Assembly (NCBI RefSeq): GCF_009857595.1
Contig: NZ_WWCU01000029.1
Span: forward strand, 16,064 to 80,063
From: Pseudoduganella aquatica
GTDB taxonomy: Bacteria > Pseudomonadota > Gammaproteobacteria > Burkholderiales > Burkholderiaceae_D
Direction of reading: 5' to 3'
Length of the DNA: 64,000 nucleotides
Shown: positions 36,456 through 48,200 of the stretch, piece by piece
How the letters are laid out: every line of letters starts with the position of its first letter
How positions within the stretch are numbered: the stretch's first letter is position 1
Program-made: the position numbers and the translations under genes
The notes under the pieces: generated by a model
Seen by the model: only the letters and a program-made list of their open reading frames with translations
Database searches by the model: none
Told to the model about the DNA's origin: nothing

Positions 36456-36487
36456 CGCAGCCGAAAGCCGAATCGAATCTACGCTGC

Positions 36488-36964
36488 TCAGTTGCAGGGC
36501 GCCCTGGGAAGCAAGTAGGTACCGTAGTTCCGCCGAATGTTCTTGTCGGCGTCTGGCTGAGCGCCCGTTTGCTCTAATGTCAGTTCCACTACCTCGCCTT
36601 TCCTCTGAAGTATTCCCCTACCGGCATTTCCCCATCCATCGTCGTCAAAATTAAAGGTCGCAACGCTGTTCTTCTGCTGGCTCATTGGGGCCTTAACCAT
36701 CAACACCTGCCCAGAGTCTGGCATTGAGATACTAATCGAAATCATGGGCATCTTATCGTCAGAAGTTTGTGCGCAAACTACCAAGTTCCCAAGCAATTCC
36801 TCAGGGCCATGTCCACGCCTGGCATAAAGCGGCTCTTTCAATGAAAACGATTCCGTTTGAACGCCCGCGTACACGCCTTCGCTAACCGCAAGTGACGTAA
36901 TAACCGCACAAAGGACGCATCGCCAGGTGGCCAGGGAATTCTTGCAATTGGTTTTAGGTTTCAT
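36488..36964 (-). CDS. Putative exported protein, unknown family
   Basis: A 158-residue protein with a probable signal peptide (residues 13-33, ending VYAG, after a basic N-terminus MKPKTNCKN). The mature part has short beta-type segments (MPMISISISMPDSGQVLMVK, then VVELTLEQTG) and ends in PRAPCN with a terminal cysteine. I do not recognise the family. Base composition is lower in GC than that of the neighbours. Its ATG overlaps the end of the small ORF 36954-37109. It lies 31 bases from the IS30 end. Confidence 0.5.
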   Translation of the reverse strand: MKPKTNCKNSLATWRCVLCAVITSLAVSEGVYAGVQTESFSLKEPLYARRGHGPEELLGNLVVCAQTSDDKMPMISISISMPDSGQVLMVKAPMSQQKNSVATFNFDDDGWGNAGRGILQRKGEVVELTLEQTGAQPDADKNIRRNYGTYLLPRAPCN

Positions 36965-37109
36965 AGCATGGACATTTGGATTTCGTGATGGGCAGCTTCT
37001 GGCCGGACGCGGCCTGTCGAAAAGATGCCGTCACTGCCACGTAGAAGTTAATTTTAGATAGTCCGCTCATCGCGCCGTTTGAATTGCAGGGCCCTGTGGG
37101 AGCGCTCAT
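36954..37109 (-). CDS. Possible 51-residue ORF coupled to both neighbours
   Basis: Starts with an ATGA overlap on the stop of the gene at 37106-37645 and ends 11 bases inside the gene at 36488-36964. The product (MSAPTGPCNSNGAMSGLSKI...) has several Cys near its end (SKCPCYET). The start APTGPCN resembles the end PRAPCN of the next protein. It may be a real coupled gene or a chance frame; no family was recognised. Confidence 0.3.
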   Translation of the reverse strand: MSAPTGPCNSNGAMSGLSKINFYVAVTASFRQAASGQKLPITKSKCPCYET

Positions 37110-37645
37110 TTGAGAATGAAGGACGTTTTGAGTCGCAGCACCGAGTTTCTGAGGTTGTCTTTGAGCGAGACGCGAACCGTCCACGTACCGGCAGGATCAG
37201 AAACCTCTCCAGTGAAACCAAGAACAGGTGCCGAAAGATACATGTTGTAGGGGCTTCCTTTGAGAATGCCCTGAAAGCAAACGATGTCAGTTTGATGAAT
37301 TGAAGTCGTTCCGTCCGGCCTTATTACGTCGAGGTCGCAGGTCAGGTTTGCTCGACCATCAGCAGTCAGCTTGGGGTTCGCGAAAAAGGTGAGAACGAAC
37401 ACTTGCTTGCCTTTTGCGACGGTCTTTGCCTCGTTAAAGTGCGGGACAGTATTAGAAGGCGTGTCCCATTTCTCGCGCCAATCTACATCCGACGTAACGA
37501 GCAACGAGCCCCCAAGTCCATTGAGCGAACGTCTAGCTTCTGTTTCGGGAGCTGGATTCCCTTTCGCATCCTTCCAATAGCCCTCCTGCCCAAACGCTGC
37601 AGACGCAATGGCGAGACCGAGAGAAATGATGGCTAGATATTTCAT
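37106..37645 (-). CDS. Putative exported beta-rich protein, unknown family
   Basis: A 179-residue protein starting with a clean signal peptide (MKYLAIISLGLAIASAAFG, then QEGYWK). The mature part contains TTSIHQTDIVCFQG, VLGFTGEVSDPAGTWTVRVS and a C-terminal strand, giving the look of an immunoglobulin-like or macroglobulin-like fold. I do not recognise a named family. Codon use is AT-richer than the surrounding genes, suggesting transfer. The ATG at 37645 is chosen because the signal peptide begins there; an in-frame ATG at 37699 would add 18 residues. It is first in a chain of three overlapping genes. Confidence 0.55.
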   Translation of the reverse strand: MKYLAIISLGLAIASAAFGQEGYWKDAKGNPAPETEARRSLNGLGGSLLVTSDVDWREKWDTPSNTVPHFNEAKTVAKGKQVFVLTFFANPKLTADGRANLTCDLDVIRPDGTTSIHQTDIVCFQGILKGSPYNMYLSAPVLGFTGEVSDPAGTWTVRVSLKDNLRNSVLRLKTSFILK

Positions 37646-37812
37646 GGACGGCCAATATCTCACGTTAACACTTGCGATAAAAAAATGTGTTGCATTCATA
37701 AGCTCCCAAAATCTAAAATAATTCCAAACATGATGACCAGGTGATTCTGGCCGATTGCCGCCTAATACCGCTACTCAATGCAAGCCAAGGTACAGCTTAG
37801 AGAATTTATTAC

Positions 37813-38250
37813 TTAGTCCGTGAAATTTCCAAGAACATCAAAAACATCGGAAGCAAATTCCAAGATATCTCCAAGCCCATCAATGCTGCTGGAGGAAGAA
37901 CTGCCTGGCACGCACTGGCCTATATTCGACAGGTCCGCCTGCCTCGGCGGCTCGACCAGTTCCAGCAGGCGGGAAAACTGACCGGCCTCCAGCCAAAGAC
38001 CCAGGCACTGTCTGCAAGCGCACATGGCAACGCCTTGGTAATCAATGGGCTTCATCGCCTGACCGTCCACTGGGCAAGGCTGAACGCCGGCGGAGTCGCG
38101 CTGCTGGTGCAGTTGCAATGCCACGTGTGCACGCAATTCAGGTAGCAAGCTACCGCTCAAGGACACGCCCAGGCATTGCGGGCAGCGGTGAATCCGGTGG
38201 CCGCCAAAGCTGGCAAGCGTTAATTGTGCGTCGTCAACCGGACAAAGCAT
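37813..38250 (-). CDS. Double zinc-ribbon (zf-TFIIB-like) protein
   Basis: A 145-residue cytoplasmic protein with two zf-TFIIB-type units: CPVD..HRCPQCLGVSLSG (residues 3-32) and CPVDGQ..CACRQCLGLWLE (about 59-88). In both units the second Cys of the usual CPxC is Asp, so each site keeps three Cys. The tail has a run of six Ser followed by an acidic, hydrophobic stretch (LGDILEFASDVFDVLGNF). Function unknown; members are often linked to membrane or stress operons. It diverges from the glycine cleavage operon. Confidence 0.65.
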   Translation of the reverse strand: MLCPVDDAQLTLASFGGHRIHRCPQCLGVSLSGSLLPELRAHVALQLHQQRDSAGVQPCPVDGQAMKPIDYQGVAMCACRQCLGLWLEAGQFSRLLELVEPPRQADLSNIGQCVPGSSSSSSIDGLGDILEFASDVFDVLGNFTD

Positions 38251-38364
38251 GGGCGCCCTTTCGGAATAAGAATGCCCGTGAGATTACCAGATTGTCAGAG
38301 AGGAAAAGTCACAAATACTCACCGTCGGACCGCCTCAGCCGGCGCCCTCGCCGGCCCCGCAAGA

Positions 38365-38393
38365 TTGACATAAAGCCCCTTCTGGCATATATT
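38365..38393 (+). promoter_or_regulatory. Consensus sigma-70 promoter of the gcv operon
   Basis: TTGACA (38365-38370), a 17-base spacer and TATATT (38388-38393). It is the best promoter in the window, and it would start transcription near 38400, directly before the glycine riboswitch. Confidence 0.8.
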
Positions 38394-38402
38394 CCTCAGT
38401 CT

Positions 38403-38605
38403 TGATCGGGAGAGGGCAAACTCGCGTTGCCGCCGAAGGGGCACTACCCAAAAACTCTCAGGCAAAAGGACCGGTCAAGGGCCAGCGGCGCACCGCGCAG
38501 CTGGGTCAAACTCTGGAGAGCGGCTGCGGCACCACGCCAGCAGCCCACCGAAGGGGCGTGCGGATGCCATTCCGCTATCTCTCAGGTACCAAGGACAGAG
38601 GGGTT
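38403..38605 (+). ncRNA. Tandem glycine riboswitch
   Basis: Two consecutive glycine aptamers. The first has GGGAGAGGGC, CCGAAGGGGCAC, then ACTCTCAGGCAAAAGGACC (38408-38473). The second has CTCTGGAGAGCGG, CACCGAAGGGGCGTGCGG, then ATCTCTCAGGTACCAAGGAC (38511-38596). These are the conserved cores of the GcvT-type element. Glycine binding is known in this class to switch the downstream glycine cleavage genes on. The gcvT ATG lies about 60 bases downstream; no clear terminator stem is seen, so control is probably at translation. Confidence 0.95.
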
Positions 38606-38663
38606 CGTCGCATTGTGCTGTGCATTTTGCTTCTGTTAACTCCTATATCTATTGGACCGCCCC

Positions 38664-39785
38664 ATGACGCTCAAAGCGACCCCACTCAATGCCGCACACC
38701 GCGCCCTCAATGCACGCATGGTCGATTTCGGCGGCTGGGACATGCCAGTTAACTACGGTTCGCAAATCGAAGAACACCACGCGGTGCGCACCGACGTCGG
38801 CATGTTCGACGTAGCCCACATGTGCGTGGTCGATATCAAGGGCGACAACACCCGCGCATTCCTGCGCGGCCTGCTGGCCAACAACGTCGACAAGCTGCAA
38901 GTCTCCGGCAAGGCGCTCTACTCCTGCATGCTGAACCCGCAAGGCTTCGTGATCGACGACCTGATCGTCTACTTCATCAACGAGAGCTGGTTCCGCCTGG
39001 TGGTCAACGCCGGCACCGCCGAGAAAGACGTGGCGTGGATGCAGGCGCAGAACACAGCCACCGGCTCGGGCGTGACCATCACCCAGCGCAGGGACGGCGC
39101 CAACGCCATGGCCCTGATCGCCGTGCAAGGCCCGAACGCCCGCGCAAAAGTATGGGAAGTGATCGCCGGTTCGCAGGACGCCACCGCCGACATGAAGCCG
39201 TTCAACGTGGCCTTCGTGCCGAACACCATCTTCGGCGAGGCGATGATCGCCCGCACCGGCTACACCGGCGAAGACGGTTTTGAAATCGGCGTGGCGGCGG
39301 AACAGGCCGAGGCGCTGTGGAACGCGCTGAACGCGGCCAGCGTGAAGCCTGCCGGCCTGGGCGCGCGCGACACGCTGCGCCTGGAAGCGGGCATGAACCT
39401 GTACGGCCAGGACATGGACGAAACCGTGAACCCGCTGGACGCAGGCCTGGCATGGACCATCGACCTGGTGTCCGAGCGCGACTTCGTAGGCAAGGCCGCT
39501 CTGCAAGCCATGGGCCAAAACGCCCAGTTCGTGGGCCTGATCCTGCGCGAAAAAGGCGGCGTGCTGCGCGCGCACCAGAAGGTGATCGTGGCGGGCTCCG
39601 AGCAGACCGGCGAGATCACCAGCGGCACCTTCAGCCCGACCATGCAGCAAGCCATTGCGCTGGCGCGCGTGCCGAACGGCGTGGCCGTGGGCGACACCGT
39701 GCACGTGGAAATCCGCGACAAGAAACTGGCCGCCACGGTTGTAAAGTTGCCGTTCGTGCGCAACGGTAAAATCCTGGTAGCCTGA
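38664..39785 (+). CDS. gcvT: Glycine cleavage system T protein (aminomethyltransferase)
   Basis: A 373-residue enzyme transferring the methylene group from H-protein-bound aminomethyl to tetrahydrofolate and releasing ammonia. The N-terminus ALNARMVDFGGWDMPVNYG and the conserved Asp in FDVAHMCVV are typical. RTGYTGEDGFEIGV (about residues 197-210) and GARDTLRLEAGMNLYGQDMD (about 233-252) are GcvT signatures. Normal length. The ATG at 38664 (MTLKATPLN) is used; the in-frame TTG at 38652 is less likely. First gene of gcvTHP under riboswitch control. Confidence 0.96.
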   Translation: MTLKATPLNAAHRALNARMVDFGGWDMPVNYGSQIEEHHAVRTDVGMFDVAHMCVVDIKGDNTRAFLRGLLANNVDKLQVSGKALYSCMLNPQGFVIDDLIVYFINESWFRLVVNAGTAEKDVAWMQAQNTATGSGVTITQRRDGANAMALIAVQGPNARAKVWEVIAGSQDATADMKPFNVAFVPNTIFGEAMIARTGYTGEDGFEIGVAAEQAEALWNALNAASVKPAGLGARDTLRLEAGMNLYGQDMDETVNPLDAGLAWTIDLVSERDFVGKAALQAMGQNAQFVGLILREKGGVLRAHQKVIVAGSEQTGEITSGTFSPTMQQAIALARVPNGVAVGDTVHVEIRDKKLAATVVKLPFVRNGKILVA

Positions 39786-39824
39786 CCCTCGAATTCTTAG
39801 AACACAACCCAACTGGAGCTAGAC

Positions 39825-40208
39825 ATGAGCAATATTCCTGCAGACCTGAAGTACACCGAGTCCCACGAGTGGGTACGCGCTGAAGCCGACGGCACCGTGA
39901 CCGTCGGCATCACCGAGTTCGCGCAGGACGCACTGGGCGATATCGTGTTTGTCGAACTGCCGAAAGTCGGCACCACCTACGGCGCCGGCGACGACGCAGC
40001 CGTGGTGGAATCGGTGAAAGCCGCTTCCGACATCTACGCGCCGATCGCAGGCGAAGTGGTAGCAGTGAACGACGCCGTGGTGGACGCGCCTGAATCGATC
40101 AACACCGACGCCTACGCCGCCTGGCTGTTCAAGATCAAGCCGGCCGACGCAGCCGCCATCAACGGCCTGCTCGACGCCGCTGCCTACGGCAAGACCACCG
40201 AAGGCTAA
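39825..40208 (+). CDS. gcvH: Glycine cleavage system H protein
   Basis: A 127-residue lipoyl carrier shuttling the aminomethyl group among P, T and L proteins. The lipoylated lysine is Lys65 in VVESVKAASDIYAP. The family signature continues through GEVVAVNDAVVDAPESIN. AACTGGAG precedes the ATG. It is 39 bases after gcvT. Confidence 0.97.
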   Translation: MSNIPADLKYTESHEWVRAEADGTVTVGITEFAQDALGDIVFVELPKVGTTYGAGDDAAVVESVKAASDIYAPIAGEVVAVNDAVVDAPESINTDAYAAWLFKIKPADAAAINGLLDAAAYGKTTEG

Positions 40209-40221
40209 TCAGCCTATGTAT

Positions 40222-40255
40222 GTAGGGCGGGTTAGCGCGCAGCGCGTAACCCGCC
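40222..40255. repeat. 34-bp REP-like palindrome, copy 2 (forward)
   Basis: GTAGGGCGGGTTA..TAACCCGCC, in opposite orientation to copy 3, 23 bases away. Together they form a paired (BIME-like) unit in the gcvH-gcvP spacer. Confidence 0.75.
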
Positions 40256-40278
40256 GGCGCCGCCAGCGGCCCATGCAT

Positions 40279-40312
40279 GGCGGGTTACGGCCTCCGGCCT
40301 AACCCGCCCTAC
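40279..40312. repeat. 34-bp REP-like palindrome, copy 3 (reverse)
   Basis: GGCGGGTTACGG..CTAACCCGCCCTAC. Partner of copy 2, ending 26 bases before the gcvP start. Confidence 0.75.
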
Positions 40313-40338
40313 GAATTCTTCACATCTCCTCCGCCATC

Positions 40339-43230
<2,892 letters not shown>

Positions 43231-43238
43231 TAAGGACA

Positions 43239-43267
43239 CGCCCGGTTCACGAACCGGGCGTTTTTTT
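43239..43267 (+). terminator. Rho-independent terminator of the gcv operon
   Basis: A 9-bp perfect stem (CGCCCGGTT / AACCGGGCG) with a 4-base loop, followed by seven T (43261-43267). It starts 8 bases after the gcvP stop. Confidence 0.93.
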
Positions 43268-43284
43268 ATCTGCTGCGCAGGCAT

Positions 43285-43318
43285 GGCGGGTTACGCACTA
43301 CGTGCTAACCCGCCCTAC
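43285..43318. repeat. 34-bp REP-like palindrome, copy 4 (reverse)
   Basis: GGCGGGTTACGC..CTAACCCGCCCTAC, paired with copy 5, 15 bases away in the opposite orientation. Confidence 0.75.
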
Positions 43319-43333
43319 ATTGCCGGACTTATC

Positions 43334-43367
43334 GTAGGGCGGGTTAGCGCACCGCGCGTAACCCGCC
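43334..43367. repeat. 34-bp REP-like palindrome, copy 5 (forward)
   Basis: GTAGGGCGGGTTAGC..TAACCCGCC. It ends 4 bases before the stop of the convergent P47-like gene. Confidence 0.75.
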
Positions 43368-43371
43368 AACC

Positions 43372-45072
43372 TCACCAGCCCAGATCGAGCTCGATATCGC
43401 CGTCTTCATTGAGCTGCACGCGGCGGCAGCCCGGCTGCGGCCCGGACGGCAGCACGAGCTGCCCGGCCATCTGGTTGAACAGTTCGGTGGCCGCGACGCT
43501 GAAACCGGCCACCACCTCCTGCTGCACCGCGCCCAGGCTGGCCGGGTTGCCTTCCCACTCATTGCTCAGTTTGTTCATATTGAGCAAGTGCCCCAGCGCG
43601 TCCGACACCATATACATGCCCACCACGCCGGAGTCCGTCGCCGCCGGCGAGCGCTTGGGCGTGACCATCACGCGGATCGCACCCAGGTCGTCGGCCAGGA
43701 ACTGCAGGCGCATGGCCCAGTGCATGGTGCTGCGCGCCCAGCCTTTGCCGAGGTTGACCTTGCGGTTGAACAGCGCCATCTTCTGGCTGGCCCGGTCCCA
43801 TTCATAGCGCATCAGCGAGCTGTACAAGTCGACCGTCAGGCGCGGCACGCCCATGCTGTCCGGCTGGCTGGACACGGTCACGCTGAACTGCAGGTCCTGC
43901 TCCGATTCCCGCACATGGGACAGGCGGTTGCCTTCGCGCCAGTGCAGCAGCACATGGTCGCGGTAGCCCCAGCCGCCCGAATTGGCCACGAACTGGGCGC
44001 GCACGCCGTTGTCCATGGTGGCCGAGACACCGGATTTCTCGTTGAACGACTCTTCCCGGTTCAGCCCTCCGTCCAGCGCCACGCGCAAGTTGCGGTAATC
44101 CGGCAGCTGGTTCAGGCGCTCCTGGATGGGGTCGATCAGCAGCGGCTTCAGGAAACGCTTGAAAAACACCTCGCGCGACAGCACGGCGCGCGCTGCGCAG
44201 CCTGGCGCATAGCCGGGGCGCACTGCTGCCAGGCCGGGGCCGCCCGCCACGCCGCGCCCGTCCGAACTGGCTTTGCGGCCCAGCATGTGCAGCAGGTTCA
44301 AGGTGCCGGCCGCCGCCACGCTGACGCTGCCAGCCTGCAAACGGCTCAGCGTGTCCTCGCCCGGCGTGGCGCGCACGGCGGCGTAGCCCAGCACGAAGGC
44401 GGCGCCGGTTTCGGCCAGGCCTTTCAGCCAGGCGCCGATAAAGTTGACAAAATTGCCGGCCAGCACCGGGTTGTCCGTGCCGAGCTTGCTGCGCGACTCG
44501 TCGGCGTGCATCAGGTCGCTATGGTCGAAGTCCAGGGTCAGCGCGTGCAGGCGGTAGCGGGTCTCGTCGAAGCGCATCAGGGCGCGCGCGCAATCGGCGC
44601 TGGCGCCGCGCAGCGCGTCGTCCAGCGTCACCGGCGCCAGTTGCAGTTTGACATTGAAGGTTAATTTCCATCCAGCAACAGACTGCTTGAGCACGCTGCT
44701 GCGGTTGCCGAACGCATTGTAGAAGGACATGTTGCCACTGGTAAATAACAACTCCAGGCTGGCGCTGCGCGGGGTGGCGGCGTCCAGGGTCAGTTGCGGT
44801 ACAGCAACACGCACCCGATCCGCATCCGCTCCGCCTATCACAAGGCCTGATTCTTCCAGGTTGCCCACGAGCACTTCGGACGGCAGCTTGCCCGATTTTT
44901 GCAGCCCGGCCAACTGCCCGCGCAGGGTCTCGGGAGCGAGCGCCCAGACCAGATCGTAGCCGCCCAAAGCGGCGGGCGAGTGCAAGGCCGAACCCTGGGG
45001 AGGCAGGCTCATGGTACGCATGCCGCCCGCTTCGACTGCGTTGCTAAAGGTAAACATGGATATGTTTGACAT
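43372..45072 (-). CDS. P47/OrfX (TULIP)-like protein, tentative
   Basis: A 566-residue protein without signal peptide. Its N-terminal part (GGYDLVWALAPETLRGQLAG, about residues 37-56) has the pattern of P47/OrfX TULIP-fold proteins, which start with a YD-hydrophobic-V-A helix-binding segment and build long amphipathic sheets. A similar sheet-rich part runs from about 320 to 566, ending DGDIELDLGW. P47 and OrfX were described next to botulinum-type and insecticidal toxins and bind lipids. This assignment rests on pattern only and may be wrong. It is divergent from the STAND regulator at 45222, across a 149-base AT-rich control region, and probably under its control. Confidence 0.45.
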   Translation of the reverse strand: MSNISMFTFSNAVEAGGMRTMSLPPQGSALHSPAALGGYDLVWALAPETLRGQLAGLQKSGKLPSEVLVGNLEESGLVIGGADADRVRVAVPQLTLDAATPRSASLELLFTSGNMSFYNAFGNRSSVLKQSVAGWKLTFNVKLQLAPVTLDDALRGASADCARALMRFDETRYRLHALTLDFDHSDLMHADESRSKLGTDNPVLAGNFVNFIGAWLKGLAETGAAFVLGYAAVRATPGEDTLSRLQAGSVSVAAAGTLNLLHMLGRKASSDGRGVAGGPGLAAVRPGYAPGCAARAVLSREVFFKRFLKPLLIDPIQERLNQLPDYRNLRVALDGGLNREESFNEKSGVSATMDNGVRAQFVANSGGWGYRDHVLLHWREGNRLSHVRESEQDLQFSVTVSSQPDSMGVPRLTVDLYSSLMRYEWDRASQKMALFNRKVNLGKGWARSTMHWAMRLQFLADDLGAIRVMVTPKRSPAATDSGVVGMYMVSDALGHLLNMNKLSNEWEGNPASLGAVQQEVVAGFSVAATELFNQMAGQLVLPSGPQPGCRRVQLNEDGDIELDLGW

Positions 45073-45141
45073 CTTATATTCTTTCTTGAGGAACTGCTAA
45101 TATCTAGCCTGATTGCATGGATGTACTGTAATGTTGATTAC

Positions 45142-45171
45142 CTTCCGGCGCCTTCCTGAAATCTTCCGGCG
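45142..45171. promoter_or_regulatory. Three direct repeats: candidate wHTH operator
   Basis: CTTCCGGCG (45142), CTTCCTGAA (45152) and CTTCCGGCG (45163) repeat at 10 and 11 bases, one helix turn apart. OmpR/PhoB-type winged helices bind tandem direct repeats with this spacing, and such a domain opens the neighbouring gene at 45222. It lies between the two divergent genes. Confidence 0.55.
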
Positions 45172-45221
45172 ATGCAAGGCATTGATTTTTATCAAGAAAT
45201 AATTTGATCATAGGCAGCACA

Positions 45222-48200
45222 ATGAGCGATAGGGGCTTTCGTTTCGGCGAATGGCAAATCAATCCAGACAGCAATACATTGCATAATGGAAATGAAAGTA
45301 GTCAGTTGGAACCGCGAGCAATGGACGTTTTGCGCTATTTGTGCCGCCACGCCGGTGCCGTGATACCTGCCGAGGAGCTGCTGCAAAGCTGCTGGGGCAA
45401 TGCCGAACTGGGTGACAATCCGGTGCACAAAGCCATCACGCAACTGCGCCGCGCGCTTGGCGATTCGAGCACGGAACCGCGTTTTATCGAGACCATCCGC
45501 AAGCGCGGCTACCGCGCCATCGCGCCCGTCACCGCCAACGTGGCCGCCGACGAGGGCGGCTGGCTGCAGGGTTCCCCCTTCCGCGGACTGGAAGCTTTTC
45601 AGGAAAATCACGCCGCCGTGTTCTTCGGCCGCATGCAGGCAGTCGCCCAGTTGCGCGACCTGGTGCGCAAGCAAACCACCGGCGGCTGCGCCATGGGACT
45701 GGTGCTGGGGCCGTCCGGTTCCGGCAAAACCTCGCTGGTGCGCGCCGGCCTGCTGCCCCAATTGATGAAAAGCCTGAACAGCGTGGCCGAGCCGGTGGCG
45801 CTCGAATGCACGCTGTATATGGACTGCGCGGACCTGGCCGAAGGCGGCCTGTTCCAGGCGCTGGCCGCCGTGCTGCTGGATACCGAACTGGACGGCAAGC
45901 TGCTGTTCAGCGGCGACAATGCCGAAGCGCTGGCCAAGCGCCTCGAAAGCGCGCACAGCGACGCGGTGATAGAACGGCTGCGCCACGCCGGCCGCCGGCC
46001 CCGCGTCGGCCTGTTTGTCGACCGCCTGGAAGCCATCTTCCGCGCGCCCGGCATGAACGACGACACGCGCGCCCGTTTTATTGCCCTGCTGGAACAGATG
46101 GCGCGCTCCGGCGCCGTGCTGGTGATGCTGGCCTGCCGCAACGATTTCTACCCGGACGTGATCGCCCTGCCCGCGCTGATGGCGCTCAAGGCGCGCGGCG
46201 GCCACTTCGACCTGAGTCCGCCCGAAGGCGCGGACATCGCCCAGATCGTGCGCCAGCCCGCGCGCGCGGCGCAGCTGCGCTTCGAGCAGGACCCGGTCAG
46301 CGGCGCCAGCCTGGACGACGTGCTGTGCGACGCCGCCCGCGGCAGCCCGGATACCTTGCCGCTATTACAATACTGCCTCAATGAACTGTACCGCCAGCGC
46401 GGCGAGGACGGCACGCTGCGCTTCTCGGTCTTTGCGGAGCTGGGCGGCATCGACGGCGCCATTGCCGCCCGCGCCGAGCAGGTGGTGGAAGCGCTGGAAC
46501 CGTCGCAGCGCGCCGCCCTGCCCCATGTGCTGTCGCTGCTGGTGGACCTGTCGGAAGAACAAGGCCCGGTCACGGCGCGCCGCGCCGCCTGGTCCTCGCT
46601 GGACGGCGCCGAGGCGCAGGCGCTGGTGCGCGCACTGGTCGAAGCACGCCTGTTCGTGAGCGAGCTGGCCAGCGACGTGGCCAGTTTCGGCGTCACCCAC
46701 GAGGCGCTGCTGCGGCGCTGGCCGCGCGTGGCTGACTGGATAGAACAGCACCGCCACGCGCTGCAGGTGCGCACCCGCATCGGCCACGACGCGGAACGCT
46801 GGGCCGCCGCCGGCCGCCCGCGCGACCTGCTGCTGCCGCGCGGCAGCCAGGTCAACCAGGCCCGCGCGCTGCTGGACATGGACGGCTTTACGCTGGCGCC
46901 GCAGGAGCAGGAATACGTGCGCGTGTCCATGCAGAAAGTGAAGCTGGCCGAACGCCTGAAGCTGGCCATGATGGCGGGCGTGACCCTACTGGCGGTGCTG
47001 GCCGTGATACTCGGCATCGCCGCCCGCAACGCCGAGCGCGACGCCGAGCAGCAGCGCACCGAGGCCGAGGGCCTGATGAGCTATATGCTGGGCGAATTCG
47101 TGGAAAAACTGCGCCCCCTGGGCCGCCTCGACCTGCTCGACGGCATCAGCGGCAAGGCCCTGGCCTACCTCTCCGCCGCGCAAAGCACGGACGCCAGCCC
47201 CACCACGCTGGAACAGCGCGTGAAAGCGCTGCACGTCATTGCGGAGGTGAATATCGCGCGCTCCAACCCCGCCAAGGCCACCGAAGCCCTGCAGGCTGCG
47301 CACGCTATCCTGCTCAAGCTTGAGCGCACCGGCAGCGACCGCAAAGCGCTGTACAAGGCGCTGGGCGCAAACGCCTTCTACCAGGGACAGATCCACCTGT
47401 CGCGCGCGGAACTGGACCCGGCTGAAAAGTTCTTCAAGGAGTATCGCGAGCACAGCAACAGCCTGGCCGCGAGCGATCCCGATGATGCGGACGGCTGGAT
47501 GGAGCAGTCCTACGCGCACAGCAACCTGGGCGCGGTGGCGATGCGCCGCAGCCAATACGAAGCGGCCGCCGACGCCTTCGCCAAGTCGGTGGAATTGAAG
47601 CAGCGCGTGCTGGCCAGCGGCACCGGCACCCCGAAACTGCCGGCCGACCTGGCCAACACGATTTCCTGGCTGGCCGAAGCCAAGGCCAAGCAAGGTTTGC
47701 TGAATGAAGCCATGGCGCTGTACCAGCGCGAAGAGGAACTGGTGCGCCCGCTGCACAACTCGGCGCCCAGCGACGCGCTGTGGACTTACCGCCTGGCCAA
47801 CGCGCTGACCTACCAGGGCGAATTGCGCCTGGCGCTGGGGCAGCGCGGTGAGGCGCGCGCCAACCTGCACGACGCCGAAAGCCTGCTGCGCGACGTGGTG
47901 AAGCAGGATCCCAGCAACCGCCACTGGCTGACCAATCTGTACTGGGCTCAGCTGAAACTGTACGACCTGGACAGCGACCTGGGCAAGGCCGCCGAAGCGC
48001 TGCCCAAGCAGCTGGCCTTGCAGCAGAACCTGGCCACGCTGCGCGGGCCGGACGGCAAGGCGCAAAACGACCGCATCCTGCAGCTGACCGCAGTGGCCCA
48101 GCAGTCGCTGGCGGCCACCCAGCTCAAGCTGGACATGCTGGCCGACGCCCGCCGCCAGTTGGCCGAAAGCACGGCCATCCTGGAACAGCTGTACCAGACC

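Noticed and set aside
43283..44664. Plus-strand frames opposite the P47-like gene
   Set aside because: They begin inside REP repeats and show shadow composition; the minus-strand protein has consistent sequence character over 566 residues.
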